A stretch of DNA of 64,000 bases from Tropicimonas marinistellae (GCF_001509585.1 NZ_LNCI01000010.1:174100-238099); one strand, 5' to 3'. Shown: positions 50,157-59,004, numbered from the stretch's first letter. The notes: a model not told the origin generated them from the sequence alone. Numbers and translations are program-made.

Positions 50157-51134
50157 TCATCCGCGCGGCCGGCGTGGTTTGGGCAGAAACCGGCGCGGCG
50201 CCGGGCGGCCGGCTGTCGGCGTGACCGCCTGCGCCCGGGACGGCGGCGCCTTGGCCGCCAGCCGCCCCTCGCGCCAGATGATCAGGATACCGGCGGCGAT
50301 CACCAGCGCGGCGCCGAAGAGCATTTGCCAGGTGGGAAGCTCGGCGAAGACGAAGTAGCCCACCAGGAGCGCAATCAGCATCGAGGCGTAGTCGAAGGGC
50401 GCCAGCAGGCTCGCGTCGCCCATGCGGTAGGCGGTGGTCAGCATCGCCTGCCCCAGCCCGCCGGCGAGCCCCGCCAGCACCAGCAGCGCCGCTTCGCGCG
50501 GCTCCGGCCAGACCCAGCCGAAGGGGATGGTCAGCAGTGACAGGAGGGTGGAGCTGAGGGTGAAGTAGAGCACGACCGTCACCGGGCGTTCGGTGGCCAC
50601 CAGCCCGCGAATGAGGATCTGCGCGAAGGCGGCGAGCAGGGCCGAACAGAGCGCGAAGAGCGCACCGAGCGCCGCGCCCCCGCCGATGCCGCCGCCCGAG
50701 AAGGCGGTGAGCCGCGGCGACAGGATGATCAGCACGCCAACGAGCCCCATGGCGACCGCCGAGAGCCGCACCGGACCGACCTTTTCGCCGAGGAACACGA
50801 TGGCCAGCGGCACGACGAAGAGCGGAGCGGCATAGCCGATGGCCGAGACCTCCGGCAATGGCAGCAGACCGAGCGCGGCAAACCCGAACCCCATCGCCGC
50901 CGTTCCCACCAGACCGCGCAGCAGGTGCGCGCCCGGCCGGCGGGTCCGCAGCCCCGCCGCCAGACGCCCGTCCGCGCTGAGCCAGAGCAGGATCACCGGC
51001 AGCGCGAAGGCGGAGCGGAAGAACACCGCCTCGCCGGGCGGCACGTGGTCCGACGTGGCCTTGATCAGGCTCTGCATGGTGACGAAGACGACGACGGAGC
51101 CGAGCTTCAGGAGGATGGCGCGGGTGGGATGCAT
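50157..51134 (-). CDS. EamA/DMT-family transporter
   Basis: 325-aa inner-membrane protein with ten hydrophobic helices in two EamA repeats, as in drug/metabolite exporters (RhaT, RarD type). Typical segments are LLRGLVGTAAMGFGFAALGLLPLPEVSAI in the first half and AYRMGDASLLAPFDYASMLIALLVGY in the second. The C-terminal tail is Pro/Arg-rich. The start at 51134 (MHPTRAILLK) is preferred; the open frame upstream codes for a non-homologous basic extension. Substrate unknown. Confidence 0.88.
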   Translation of the reverse strand: MHPTRAILLKLGSVVVFVTMQSLIKATSDHVPPGEAVFFRSAFALPVILLWLSADGRLAAGLRTRRPGAHLLRGLVGTAAMGFGFAALGLLPLPEVSAIGYAAPLFVVPLAIVFLGEKVGPVRLSAVAMGLVGVLIILSPRLTAFSGGGIGGGAALGALFALCSALLAAFAQILIRGLVATERPVTVVLYFTLSSTLLSLLTIPFGWVWPEPREAALLVLAGLAGGLGQAMLTTAYRMGDASLLAPFDYASMLIALLVGYFVFAELPTWQMLFGAALVIAAGILIIWREGRLAAKAPPSRAQAVTPTAGRPAPRRFLPKPRRPRG

Positions 51135-51279
51135 GGCCCGCTGATGCGCCCGCAGCGCGGAGAATGCAAGGTGCGGCGTCGGCGGTGGCCGGAGGCGGCC
51201 GTCCGGCTGTCGCGCAGCGCCGACATTGGAGTAGGTTGAGGAAAGGTCGGAGATGCGGGACGAAGCGGGCACTGCTCCT

Positions 51280-51828
51280 CTAGGTAGCAGCGTCCGCTTT
51301 GGGCAGGCGCGCCCAGATGACCCCTGTCGCAAGCGCGAGCATCACAGCCAGGGTTGTCGTGACGGATTTGGCGATTGTCGCTGTGCTGACGGCGTAGACC
51401 AACGATCCCGGCACATCTGGCCAACCATAGATCATCGCCACGATCCCTAGGTTCTCAATATAGTCGAACAGCGCACTGCCGACCGCGAGGGCAACGCCAA
51501 GATGGACAAGTCTTCTATTGGGCATGCGTCGCCCAAACCAGCAGATGGCGCTGCTCAGTGTGAGCGCGAGCAAGGCCGGATAGAGCGTATCCAGAGGAAT
51601 CTGGCGCCTGAGATAATATTCACGTCCATCCGCTCCCAATGCATCGAGAAGCGTCGCGGCATCCGAGGGACCGTAACCGAAGGGCCGCATGTCGAATGGC
51701 ACCTGCCCCGAGACAAATTCGAGATGCGCGAGTGTGACGCTGACCATTGCGACGTAAACAGATGTCGCAAGCAATGTTGCGCCAATCACGATCTTTCCGT
51801 AGTGCTTTGACAGGGTTATGTGCATCAT
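51280..51828 (-). CDS. Four-helix membrane protein, unknown
   Basis: 182-aa protein not recognised. Four hydrophobic segments are visible (about 12-32, 80-98, 105-130, 142-172), with an extracytoplasmic loop of about 45 residues after the first. AAAGAGGAC lies 4-12 bases before the ATG at 51828. It is divergent from a Crp-like regulator gene, 77 bp apart, and the gap has a 14-bp palindrome, which suggests that this is the regulator's target. Base composition is less GC-rich than in the flanking EamA and prfC genes, so the pair may be acquired (inference). Confidence 0.7.
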   Translation of the reverse strand: MMHITLSKHYGKIVIGATLLATSVYVAMVSVTLAHLEFVSGQVPFDMRPFGYGPSDAATLLDALGADGREYYLRRQIPLDTLYPALLALTLSSAICWFGRRMPNRRLVHLGVALAVGSALFDYIENLGIVAMIYGWPDVPGSLVYAVSTATIAKSVTTTLAVMLALATGVIWARLPKADAAT

Positions 51829-51880
51829 TTGTGTCCTCTTTGACCTCTGCCACCCATGCCAAAGAACGCGCTCATCCACA

Positions 51881-51894
51881 TTATCATTTGATAA
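51881..51894. promoter_or_regulatory. 14-bp palindrome TTATCATTTGATAA in the divergent gap
   Basis: Perfect inverted repeat TTATCA-TT-TGATAA centred 18 bp upstream of the Crp-like gene and 60 bp upstream of the membrane protein gene. It has the TGAT/ATCA half-site style of the Crp/Fnr family and is a good candidate operator for both genes. Confidence 0.6.
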
Positions 51895-51905
51895 GGTCTG
51901 CCAAG

Positions 51906-52481
51906 ATGGATCTGAGGACTTTTCTGACGCAGTCGCCTGACCTGGCAGACGTCGGTTGCGTGGATGGCTTTGCAGCTCATTGGACACCGATGCGCCTCAG
52001 CAGGGGGGCCCATGCGACCCAGCAGGGACAACCCGAAAGGAACGAGTACATCGTCCTGGACGGGTCTCTGGCGAGCAGTATTTGCGACCGGGACGGCAAA
52101 GAAGTATGCGTCGGGTTCTTCGTGGGGCCCTGCGTTGTCACACCGAATATCGCCCGCACGCGGGACGGTTTGTCGCTCGTGTCCATGACCGCAATAACCG
52201 ATGCGTCGCTTGTTCGGATCGACAGTGATCGGCTTACAGATCTGATGATATCCTCTGAGCCGGTCCGTAACTGGGCCAATGGTATTCTGCGAAATGCGCT
52301 GAGCGACAAGGCGGATCGAGAATGGTGTCTCGCGGCTCTTGGCGGGGCAGAGCGGCTAAGCTGGTTTCGCGAAACATTTCCGGGCTACGAGGACATCTTT
52401 ACCCATTCGTTGATTGCGTCTTTTCTCGGAGTCACACCAGTCACGTTGAGCCGCCTGCGCGCCCGCGACAACCGCAAGTAG
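51906..52481 (+). CDS. Crp/Fnr-family regulator
   Basis: 191-aa protein with a cyclic-nucleotide-binding-like beta barrel (about 15-115, containing RNEYIVLDGSLASSICDRDG and VGFFVGPCVV) and a C-terminal helix-turn-helix (about 165-186: SLIASFLGVTPVTLSRLRA). It lacks the N-terminal cysteine set of Fnr, so it is not an O2 sensor of that type; cAMP-site Arg/Ser residues are not evident either. The ATG at 51906 gives a normal-length protein; a longer frame begins in the divergent gene. The likely target is the divergent membrane protein gene. Confidence 0.85.
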   Translation: MDLRTFLTQSPDLADVGCVDGFAAHWTPMRLSRGAHATQQGQPERNEYIVLDGSLASSICDRDGKEVCVGFFVGPCVVTPNIARTRDGLSLVSMTAITDASLVRIDSDRLTDLMISSEPVRNWANGILRNALSDKADREWCLAALGGAERLSWFRETFPGYEDIFTHSLIASFLGVTPVTLSRLRARDNRK

Positions 52482-52752
52482 CAAGCGGACAGTTGTGCGA
52501 GGTGCAGCATCCGTCAAAATGGGCGCGAAACCGCCATTCTCCGCGAGTGCACGAAGGGCCTTGGGTGTCTCACGGGGTCCATCCCACCCCCGGCACTTTG
52601 GGCACGACACACCCTCACACCGGTAGCCGGGCGGGGTGGCGCGTTGTTTCCAATTCCGGGTGGAAAATGCGGATACGCCTTGGATCGTTTCCGAAATATG
52701 ACTGTTCGCGTGACTTAGGCGGCCGTCGGCGCTGGCCGCGGCGGGACTCGCA

Positions 52753-53052
52753 TTAACGGCAGCGGCACTTCGCCAGCACGGCGAGCCGGTTGGCAATCCT
52801 CAGATACCAGTCGCGCACGGCCGGGAAGGCGGCGGGGTCGGCCTCGTGCCATTCGAACCGGCGCACCCACGGCCAGCACATCATGTCGGCGATGGAAACG
52901 CTCCCCGCCCCCTCGCCCGCGATATAGCGCCGCCCGGTGAGCCCCGCCTCCAGCGTCCTGTTGGCACGCGCCACCTGCTCGCGGCATTGCTGCTCGTTCT
53001 CCGGCGTCCGGCCCCGGTTGAACTTCAGCACCTGATGCGCCTGCCCGAGAAA
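52753..53052 (-). pseudogene. Glutathione S-transferase C-terminal remnant
   Basis: The open frame keeps only the helical C-terminal domain of a YfcG/Nu-type GST: FLGQAHQVLKFNRG at its beginning, then RYIAGEGAGSVSIADMMCWPW and VRRFEWHEADPAAFPAVRDWY. The whole N-terminal thioredoxin-like domain, which holds the glutathione site, is absent; the frame runs into the start region of prfC on the other strand without further GST similarity and without a good start codon near the homology. It reads as the residue of a gene cut by a deletion or rearrangement. The preceding stretch 52482-52752 shows no gene. Confidence 0.75.
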
Positions 53053-53129
53053 GGGGTCAATTTCCGCCCCGCAAGCGGTAGCGGTCGGGCGCGATTGCGC
53101 CCGCCCCGCCGCTCGCCTATATCGCGCCC

Positions 53130-54737
53130 ATGTTAGACGCCGCCACAAACCGCCCCGACCTGCCGCCGGAGATTGCCCGTCGCCGGACCTTCGCGATCAT
53201 CTCGCACCCCGATGCGGGCAAGACGACGCTGACGGAAAAGTTCCTCCTCTACGGGGGCGCCATCCAGATGGCCGGTCAGGTGCGCGCCAAGGGCGAGGCG
53301 CGGCGGACACGCTCGGACTTCATGCAGATGGAGAAGGACCGGGGGATCTCGGTTTCCGCCTCGGCGATGTCCTTCGATTTCGGCAAGTTCCGCTTCAATC
53401 TGGTGGACACGCCCGGTCACTCGGATTTCTCGGAGGACACCTACCGGACGCTGACGGCGGTGGATGCGGCGGTGATGGTGATCGACGGCGCGAAGGGCGT
53501 GGAGAGCCAGACGCAGAAGCTCTTCGAGGTGTGCCGGCTGCGCGACCTGCCGATCCTGACCTTCTGCAACAAGATGGACCGCGAAAGCCGCGATACGTTC
53601 GAGATCATCGACGAGATCCAGGAGATGCTGGCGATCGACGTGACCCCGGCGAGCTGGCCCATCGGGCGCGGACAGGATTTCATCGGCTGCTACGACATCC
53701 TGCGCGACCGGCTGGAGCTGATGGACCGGGCGGACCGCAACAAGGTGGCCGAGAGCGTGGCCATCGAGGGGCTGGACGACCCGAAGCTGGCGGAGCTGGT
53801 GCCCGAGCATTTGCTGGAGAGCTTCCTCGAGGAACTGGAGATGGCGCGCGAACTGCTGCCGTCGCTGGACCCGCAAAGCGTACTGGAAGGGCATATGACG
53901 CCGATCTGGTTCGGCTCCGCGATCAATTCCTTCGGGGTGAAGGAGCTGATGGACGGGATCGGCAGCTACGGGCCGGAGCCGCAGGTGCAACGGGCGGAGC
54001 CGAGGCAGATTTCCCCCGACGAATCAAAGGTCTCCGGCTTTGTCTTCAAGGTACAGGCGAACATGGACCCCAAGCATCGCGACCGCGTGGCCTTCCTGCG
54101 GATGGCGTCGGGGCATTTCAAGCGCGGCATGAAGCTGACCCATGTGCGAACGAAGAAGCCGATGGCGGTGTCGAACCCGGTGCTGTTCCTCGCCTCCGAC
54201 CGCGAGCTGGCGGAAGAGGCCTGGGCCGGCGACATTATCGGCATCCCGAACCACGGGCAGCTGCGCATCGGCGACACGCTGACCGAGGGCGAGGCGCTGA
54301 AGGTGACCGGGATTCCGAGTTTCGCGCCGGAGCTGCTGCAGAATTGCCGGGCAGGCGACCCGCTGAAGGCCAAGCACCTCGACAAGGCGCTGATGCAATT
54401 CGCCGAGGAAGGCGCGGCGAAGGTGTTCAAGCCCATCGTCGGCTCCGGCTTCATCGTCGGCGTCGTCGGCGCGCTGCAATTCGAGGTGCTGGCGAGCCGG
54501 ATCGAGCTGGAATACGGCCTGCCGGTGCGTTTCGAGCCGACGCAGTTCACCTCCGCCCGCTGGGTTTCCGGGCCGAAGGACAAGGTGGACGCCTTCGCCA
54601 ATGCCAACAAGGGGCACATGGCGCAGGACAACGACGGCGACCTCGTCTACATGACGCGGCTGCAATGGGACATCGACCGGGTGGAACGGGACTATCCCGA
54701 CCTGACGCTGAGCGCGACCAAGGAAATGATGGTGTGA
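53130..54737 (+). CDS. prfC: Peptide chain release factor 3
   Basis: Translational GTPase that recycles RF1/RF2 after termination, 535 aa, full length. G1 SHPDAGKTTLTE is near the N-terminus, G3 DTPGHSDFSEDTYR and G4 CNKMDRE follow, and the domain II/III region ends with VERDYPDLTLSATKEMMV. The ATG at 53130 is 2 bases after CGCGCC with no strong ribosome site. The start region overlaps the end of the GST remnant on the opposite strand, so its promoter lies in remnant sequence. Confidence 0.97.
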   Translation: MLDAATNRPDLPPEIARRRTFAIISHPDAGKTTLTEKFLLYGGAIQMAGQVRAKGEARRTRSDFMQMEKDRGISVSASAMSFDFGKFRFNLVDTPGHSDFSEDTYRTLTAVDAAVMVIDGAKGVESQTQKLFEVCRLRDLPILTFCNKMDRESRDTFEIIDEIQEMLAIDVTPASWPIGRGQDFIGCYDILRDRLELMDRADRNKVAESVAIEGLDDPKLAELVPEHLLESFLEELEMARELLPSLDPQSVLEGHMTPIWFGSAINSFGVKELMDGIGSYGPEPQVQRAEPRQISPDESKVSGFVFKVQANMDPKHRDRVAFLRMASGHFKRGMKLTHVRTKKPMAVSNPVLFLASDRELAEEAWAGDIIGIPNHGQLRIGDTLTEGEALKVTGIPSFAPELLQNCRAGDPLKAKHLDKALMQFAEEGAAKVFKPIVGSGFIVGVVGALQFEVLASRIELEYGLPVRFEPTQFTSARWVSGPKDKVDAFANANKGHMAQDNDGDLVYMTRLQWDIDRVERDYPDLTLSATKEMMV

Positions 54738-54870
54738 GGCCGGGCGATACGACGACACCCAATCCCGCCCGGGGCGCTTGCGTCCCGGGCAGCGCCCACC
54801 CCGCGGTTCCGGCGCTGCCCTGCGTTCGGAGTTGACCCGACGTGTGCCTCAGCCGATCTGATCATCGTTC

Positions 54871-55488
54871 ATGACCCGCCAGAACCGCGTCCTGCCCACC
54901 GGCGAGATCGTCGCCACCCCGGCGCGCGGGCTGTTCATGGGCAATCGCGGCATCCTGCACGATACCGAGGGCCGGCTGGGCGTGAGCCGCTGGAAGCACA
55001 CGGCCTGGATCTGCTGCGCGCTGTCGTTCAAGGGGCGGCGCCGGCCGGTCATGGCGCCGGGCCGCTACACGGAACTCTTCTTCCTCGACGAGGCGGTGGC
55101 GCTGGCCGCGGGCCACCGCCCCTGCGCGGAGTGCCGCCGAAATGATTACTCGCGGTTCCGCGCCGCCTGGGCCGCGGCTTTCGGGACCCCGCCGCAGCGC
55201 GCCGCGGAGATGGACAACCGGCTGCACGGCGACCGGGTCGGGCGCGACCGCAGGCAGATCCGCCACGACGCGGAATTCGCCGCGCTGCCGGCCGGCGCCT
55301 TCGTGTTGTGGAACGATGCGCCGCACCTGGTGACGCGCACCGCCCTGCAGCCCTTCTCCGCGTCGGGCTACGGCGCGCCCCTGCCCCGCCCGCGGTACGG
55401 CGCGGCGACGGTTCTGACCCCGCGCCGGACCTGCGCCTGCCTGATGGCCGGCTACACGCCCGCCCTGCATCCGACTGCGGCGGTCTGA
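54871..55488 (+). CDS. Conserved-looking protein with HRPCAECRR motif, unknown
   Basis: 205-aa soluble basic protein that I do not recognise as a known enzyme. The most striking part is GHRPCAECRRNDYSRF at about 80-95: a Cys-x2-Cys pair after His that resembles metal-binding segments of Ada-type N-terminal domains, although the rest is different. Further features are LPTGEIVATPARGLFMGNRG at the N-terminus and a CACLMAGY end with two more cysteines, which could complete a zinc site. It has good coding character and stands alone between prfC and exoD on the same strand. Confidence 0.75.
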   Translation: MTRQNRVLPTGEIVATPARGLFMGNRGILHDTEGRLGVSRWKHTAWICCALSFKGRRRPVMAPGRYTELFFLDEAVALAAGHRPCAECRRNDYSRFRAAWAAAFGTPPQRAAEMDNRLHGDRVGRDRRQIRHDAEFAALPAGAFVLWNDAPHLVTRTALQPFSASGYGAPLPRPRYGAATVLTPRRTCACLMAGYTPALHPTAAV

Positions 55489-55559
55489 CCCTCCCAACCG
55501 GCGCCCCGGCGCGGTAGCGTCTGCCCGAAGACGCCCGCCGCCACGATCAACGGAGAGCC

Positions 55560-56177
55560 ATGAGCGAGACACCGCCCCCCGCCGCGGCCGAGCCACTGCC
55601 GCCCCTGGAGCAGATGCTGGTCGACGTCGCCACCGTGGTGGACGGCCGGGAGAAGGTGTTGTTCGGCGAATTGCTCGACGCCCTCGGCCGCCGCGGCTTC
55701 GGGCCGGTGCTCACGCTGGCCTCGGCGATGACGATCCTGCCCACCGGGGTCGTGCCCATGGTCCCGGCCTTCATGGGGGCGATCATGCTGCTGGCCTCGG
55801 TGCAGATGCTGCGCGGCCGCAAGGAGATTCGGGTGCCGCCAAGGGTCTACCGGCTGCAACTGCCGGGGGCGACGGTGCTGCGCGCGCTCGAACGGGCGGC
55901 ACCGGCAGCGCACCGGCTGGGAAAGCTCATCCGGCCGCACCTGGTGTGGCTGACCCGCGGCTGGCTGGCCGTCCGCGCCATCGCGCTCGTCACCATCGCC
56001 ACCAGCCTCGCGATCATCGCGATCGGCGCCATTCCCGGCCTGCCCTTCGTGCTGGCAATCCACCTCCTCGCCTTCGGCATCGGGCTCACCGCCGGCGACG
56101 GGCGCTTCGTGGCCGCCGGGTTCGCCATCTTCCTGCCGGCCGCCTATGGCGCCGCGAAATGGGCCGGGCTGCTCTGA
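55560..56177 (+). CDS. ExoD-family membrane protein
   Basis: 205-aa inner-membrane protein of the ExoD family (exopolysaccharide synthesis, ExoD), originally linked to exopolysaccharide production and alkali tolerance in rhizobia. Features: LLDALGRRGFGPVLTLASAMTILPTGVVP (helix 1 region), QMLRGRKEIRVPPRV in the loop, and three further helices at about 135-205. GGAGAGCC lies right before the ATG. It is convergent with cobT; a hairpin at 56251-56272 follows. No other exopolysaccharide genes are in the window. Confidence 0.88.
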   Translation: MSETPPPAAAEPLPPLEQMLVDVATVVDGREKVLFGELLDALGRRGFGPVLTLASAMTILPTGVVPMVPAFMGAIMLLASVQMLRGRKEIRVPPRVYRLQLPGATVLRALERAAPAAHRLGKLIRPHLVWLTRGWLAVRAIALVTIATSLAIIAIGAIPGLPFVLAIHLLAFGIGLTAGDGRFVAAGFAIFLPAAYGAAKWAGLL

Positions 56178-56250
56178 CACCACCTCCCCGGACCGATGCC
56201 GCCAGCCCCCGCGCCGCGTCTTCTGTCGCGAAATATCCCCGCCGGAGGCA

Positions 56251-56272
56251 CGATCTTTCCCCGGAAAGATCG
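56251..56272. terminator. Hairpin between convergent exoD-like gene and cobT
   Basis: A 9-bp stem CGATCTTTC/GAAAGATCG with a 4-base loop. It lies 74 bp after the exoD-like stop and about 94 bp after the cobT stop on the other strand, and could terminate both transcripts. Confidence 0.5.
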
Positions 56273-56286
56273 CCCGCGCGCCCACG

Positions 56287-56348
56287 GCGCGCGGCCCCGC
56301 CCAACGGGTCGCGACGCATCTGCGATGCGGCGATACCCGGCGGGAGCC
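56287..56348. repeat. 62-bp intergenic repeat, copy A
   Basis: The 62 bases match a second copy at 58918-58979 in the same orientation and without gaps, with 52 identical by hand count. Two conserved blocks are a 22-base block ending CCCAACGGG and an 18-base block GCATCTGCGATGCGGCGA containing a 5-bp stem (GCATC/GATGC). It lies in the gap between two convergent genes. Confidence 0.65.
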
Positions 56349-56365
56349 CCGCCCGCCGGGATCGG

Positions 56366-57394
56366 TCAGGCGCCGCCGCCCGACACGCCCGCCTCGCCGA
56401 AGGTCGCCATGCCGGAGTGGCAGGCGATCGCCCCCTTGAGCACGCCGATGGCCAGTGCCGCGCCCGTGCCCTCGCCCAGCCGCAGCCCGAGGTCCAGAAG
56501 CGGCGCCTTGCCGAGCCGCTCCAGCAGCGCCGCATGCGCGCCCTCGGCCGAGACATGCCCCGCCACCGCGTGGTCCAGCGCGCCGGGCGTGGCGGCCTCC
56601 AGGACAGCGGCGGCCGAGGTGCAGATGAACCCGTCGAGGATCACCGGCACGCGGTGGTGGCGCGCGGCCAGGATCGCGCCCGCCATGGCGGCGATCTCCC
56701 GGCCGCCGAGGCAGCGCAGGACCTCCAGCGGATCGGCAAGCGCCGCGGCGTGGCGGGCAAGACCCGCGTCCACCACGGCGCGTTTGCGCGCCAGGCCCGC
56801 ATCGTCCACGCCGGTGCCCCGACCGACCCAGGCCTCGGCGCCGCCGCCGAAGAGCCCGGCGGCGATGGCGGCCGCGGCGGTGGTGTTGCCGATGCCCATC
56901 TCGCCGGTGATCATCAGGCCGGCCTCCGGGTCCACCGCCTGCCAGCCGGCGCCCATGGCCGCTACCAGCTCTTCCTCGGTCATCGCGGCGGTTTCGGTGA
57001 AATCGCCCGTCGGGCGGTCGAGCGCCAGCTCCACAACCGCCATCGACGCGCCGAACGCCTCTGCCAGCTGGTTGATCGCCGCGCCGCCGGCGCGGAAATT
57101 GGCCACCATCTGCACCGTGACCTCGGCCGGAAACGCCGAGACACCGCGCGCGGCAACGCCGTGATTGCCGGCGAAGACGAGCGCCTGCGGCGCCTCCAGG
57201 CGCGGCCGGGCGGTGCCGCGCCAACCGGCGTACCAGATCGCCAGGTCCTCCAGCCGCCCGAGCGCCGCGGGCGGCTTGGTGAGGGCCGCGTTGCGTGCAC
57301 GCGCGCCCTCGGCGGCCGCCGCATCGGGCTGCGGCAGCTCCGCGAGGGCGGCACGAATGCCATCGAGATCGGAGAAGGGAGGAGTATGGGTCAT
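56366..57394 (-). CDS. cobT: Nicotinate-nucleotide-dimethylbenzimidazole phosphoribosyltransferase
   Basis: Makes alpha-ribazole phosphate, the lower-ligand precursor of vitamin B12. The product is 342 aa, usual length. Substrate-loop [14 protein letters not shown], the [12 protein letters not shown] segment and the C-terminal catalytic Glu in [13 protein letters not shown] are all present. The start at 57394 ([10 protein letters not shown]) is chosen because the longer frame overlaps the divergent cobS. cobS lies divergently 71 bp away; these two act in the same final stage of cobalamin assembly. No B12 riboswitch is visible in the small gap. Confidence 0.95.
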   Translation of the reverse strand: MTHTPPFSDLDGIRAALAELPQPDAAAAEGARARNAALTKPPAALGRLEDLAIWYAGWRGTARPRLEAPQALVFAGNHGVAARGVSAFPAEVTVQMVANFRAGGAAINQLAEAFGASMAVVELALDRPTGDFTETAAMTEEELVAAMGAGWQAVDPEAGLMITGEMGIGNTTAAAAIAAGLFGGGAEAWVGRGTGVDDAGLARKRAVVDAGLARHAAALADPLEVLRCLGGREIAAMAGAILAARHHRVPVILDGFICTSAAAVLEAATPGALDHAVAGHVSAEGAHAALLERLGKAPLLDLGLRLGEGTGAALAIGVLKGAIACHSGMATFGEAGVSGGGA

Positions 57395-57407
57395 CTTGCG
57401 CCTCAGT

Positions 57408-57449
57408 CTTGTTTCCCGCCTTCTGCGCCCATATGGCAGGCGGGACAAG
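57408..57449. promoter_or_regulatory. Inverted repeat in the cobT/cobS divergent promoter
   Basis: Arms CTTGT-TT-CCCGCC and GGCGGG-ACAAG pair over 11 bp with a 2-base bulge, separated by 18 bp. It occupies most of the 71-bp gap that must carry both promoters, so it may be an operator. Prediction only. Confidence 0.4.
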
Positions 57450-57465
57450 AGCTTGCGAGGCGACG

Positions 57466-58248
57466 ATGACATCACGTCCCACCCCATTGCGCGCGCCGCT
57501 GCTGCGCGACCTGGCGCTGGGCCTCGGCCTGCTGACGCGGTTGCCGCTGCCGGTGGATTCCGACTATGCACGGGCACGCGGCGCCCGGGCGGCCTGGGCC
57601 TATCCGCTGGCGGGCGTTCCGGTTGCACTCGCCGCCTGGGGGGTCGCCTGGGCGGCGCTGGCGCTCGGCCTGCCCGCCGGGATCGCCGCGGGGCTCGCCC
57701 TGGCAGCGCAGGTGATGCTCACCGGCGCGATGCACGAGGATGGGCTTGCCGACAGCGCCGATGGGCTCTGGGGCGGCTGGGACCCAGCCCGCCGGCTGGA
57801 GATCATGAAGGACAGCCGCATCGGCAGCTACGGCGTGTTGGCGCTGATCCTGGGCATGGGTCTGCGCTGGAGCGCACTGGCGGCGCTCTGTTCGGGCCCG
57901 GGCGCGGGCCTTCTGCCGGCGCTGCTGGCGGCGGCGGTGTTGAGCCGGGCGGCGATGGTCGCTCTCATGGCCGGCCTGCCCAATGCCCGGGAGGGCGGGC
58001 TGTCGCGCGCCGTCGGCCGGCCGGGCGCGGGGCGCGCGGTGCTGGCGGCGGCGCTGGCGCTGGGGCTGTCTGTCGCGGTGCTGGGATGGCAGGCGCTCGT
58101 GCTGGCGGGCGCGGTATGTGCGGCCACGCTGGGTGCCGCCGCGATCGCGCGCGCCAAGATCGGCGGTCAGACCGGCGACATCCTGGGCGCGACGCAGCAA
58201 GTGGCGGAGATCGCCGCGCTGGCGGCGGCCGCGGCACATACCGGCTGA
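57466..58248 (+). CDS. cobS: Adenosylcobinamide-GDP ribazoletransferase (cobalamin synthase)
   Basis: Inner-membrane enzyme that joins adenosylcobinamide-GDP and alpha-ribazole(-phosphate) to give adenosylcobalamin(-phosphate). 260 aa with about six helices. The metal/active motif [15 protein letters not shown] (about 90-104) with its spaced Asp residues and the following [10 protein letters not shown] are intact. The start at 57466 has GAGG 7 bases upstream; a longer open frame overlaps cobT. Divergent from cobT. Confidence 0.95.
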   Translation: MTSRPTPLRAPLLRDLALGLGLLTRLPLPVDSDYARARGARAAWAYPLAGVPVALAAWGVAWAALALGLPAGIAAGLALAAQVMLTGAMHEDGLADSADGLWGGWDPARRLEIMKDSRIGSYGVLALILGMGLRWSALAALCSGPGAGLLPALLAAAVLSRAAMVALMAGLPNAREGGLSRAVGRPGAGRAVLAAALALGLSVAVLGWQALVLAGAVCAATLGAAAIARAKIGGQTGDILGATQQVAEIAALAAAAAHTG

Positions 58249-58278
58249 CGCGCCGCACCGGCCAAGGCCCGGGGGCTG

Positions 58279-58764
58279 TCAGAGCAGCTTCGGGCTGCGC
58301 CGCTGCCGCGCCGCAAGGACATGGGTGAGCAGGATCAGCACCAGCCAGCCGAGGCCGACAACAGGCTGGTCCGCATAGGCAAGGATGCCGGTCAGCGCGC
58401 CACCGACGATCCGCAGAAGCTCGTTCAGGTCGAGGCCGCTCGTCAGCGCGCGGGGAATGCTCAGCAAGGCGCCGGCAACGGCGCCGGAGAGCAGCGTCAG
58501 GAAGAAGCCGCCAATCACCGAGAGCATCCAGCCGAACACCCGCGGCTGGCCGAAGACCGACGCGAAGAGCCAGCCGCAAATCGCGCCTCCAAGGGCCTGG
58601 GCGGCGATCTGGACGGTGACGAACCCGCCGACACCGTCGAGCTGGCTCGCATCCTCGGGCCGTTCCTGCAACAGGAAGGCGAGCACGAGGAGTGCCGAGA
58701 TGACCGCCATCATCGGCGCGACGATGCCGCGTGCCGAGCGGGTTCCGGTGCCGTTAGAATTCAT
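58279..58764 (-). CDS. Small membrane protein, unknown
   Basis: 161-aa protein not recognised, with four hydrophobic segments (about 15-33, 45-72, 78-100, 125-148). GGGAGACGC lies before the ATG at 58764; a longer frame reaches into repeat-bearing intergenic DNA. A short polar N-terminus (MNSNGTGTRS) and basic C-terminus (RQRRSPKLL) suggest both ends are cytosolic. It is convergent with cobS, 30 bp apart. Confidence 0.7.
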   Translation of the reverse strand: MNSNGTGTRSARGIVAPMMAVISALLVLAFLLQERPEDASQLDGVGGFVTVQIAAQALGGAICGWLFASVFGQPRVFGWMLSVIGGFFLTLLSGAVAGALLSIPRALTSGLDLNELLRIVGGALTGILAYADQPVVGLGWLVLILLTHVLAARQRRSPKLL

Positions 58765-58917
58765 CTGCGTCTCCCTGCGCTGCCCACCCGTGGCCGTCCC
58801 ATGCGCAGTGTGACCGCATTGGCGGAACGGGAAAAGACCCGCCCCGCCGCAAAGCCGGAGACCGTGGCACCGCGGCCAGCCCGCGGCCGGCGCGAACGGT
58901 GCCGCCGCGCGCGCCCC

Positions 58918-58979
58918 GCGCGCGGCCCGGCCCAACGGGAGGAGCGGCATCTGCGATGCGGCGACGACGGGCGGGAGCC
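58918..58979. repeat. 62-bp intergenic repeat, copy B
   Basis: Ungapped partner of the copy at 56287-56348 (52 of 62 identical by hand count), same orientation, about 2.6 kb away. It lies 25 bp downstream of the LuxR-type gene (minus strand), within a gene-free stretch of 240 bp (58765-59004). Confidence 0.65.
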
Positions 58980-59004
58980 TGCCGTGCCCCGGCGCGGGCG
59001 CGGG

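Noticed and set aside
52356..52796. 146-codon minus-strand frame after the Crp-like gene
   Set aside because: It overlaps the Crp-like gene in antisense and has random-looking composition with many Arg, Cys and Trp; no signal for translation.
57395..57465. Cobalamin riboswitch before cobT or cobS
   Set aside because: The gap is only 71 bp and lacks the B12 box; too short for the aptamer.
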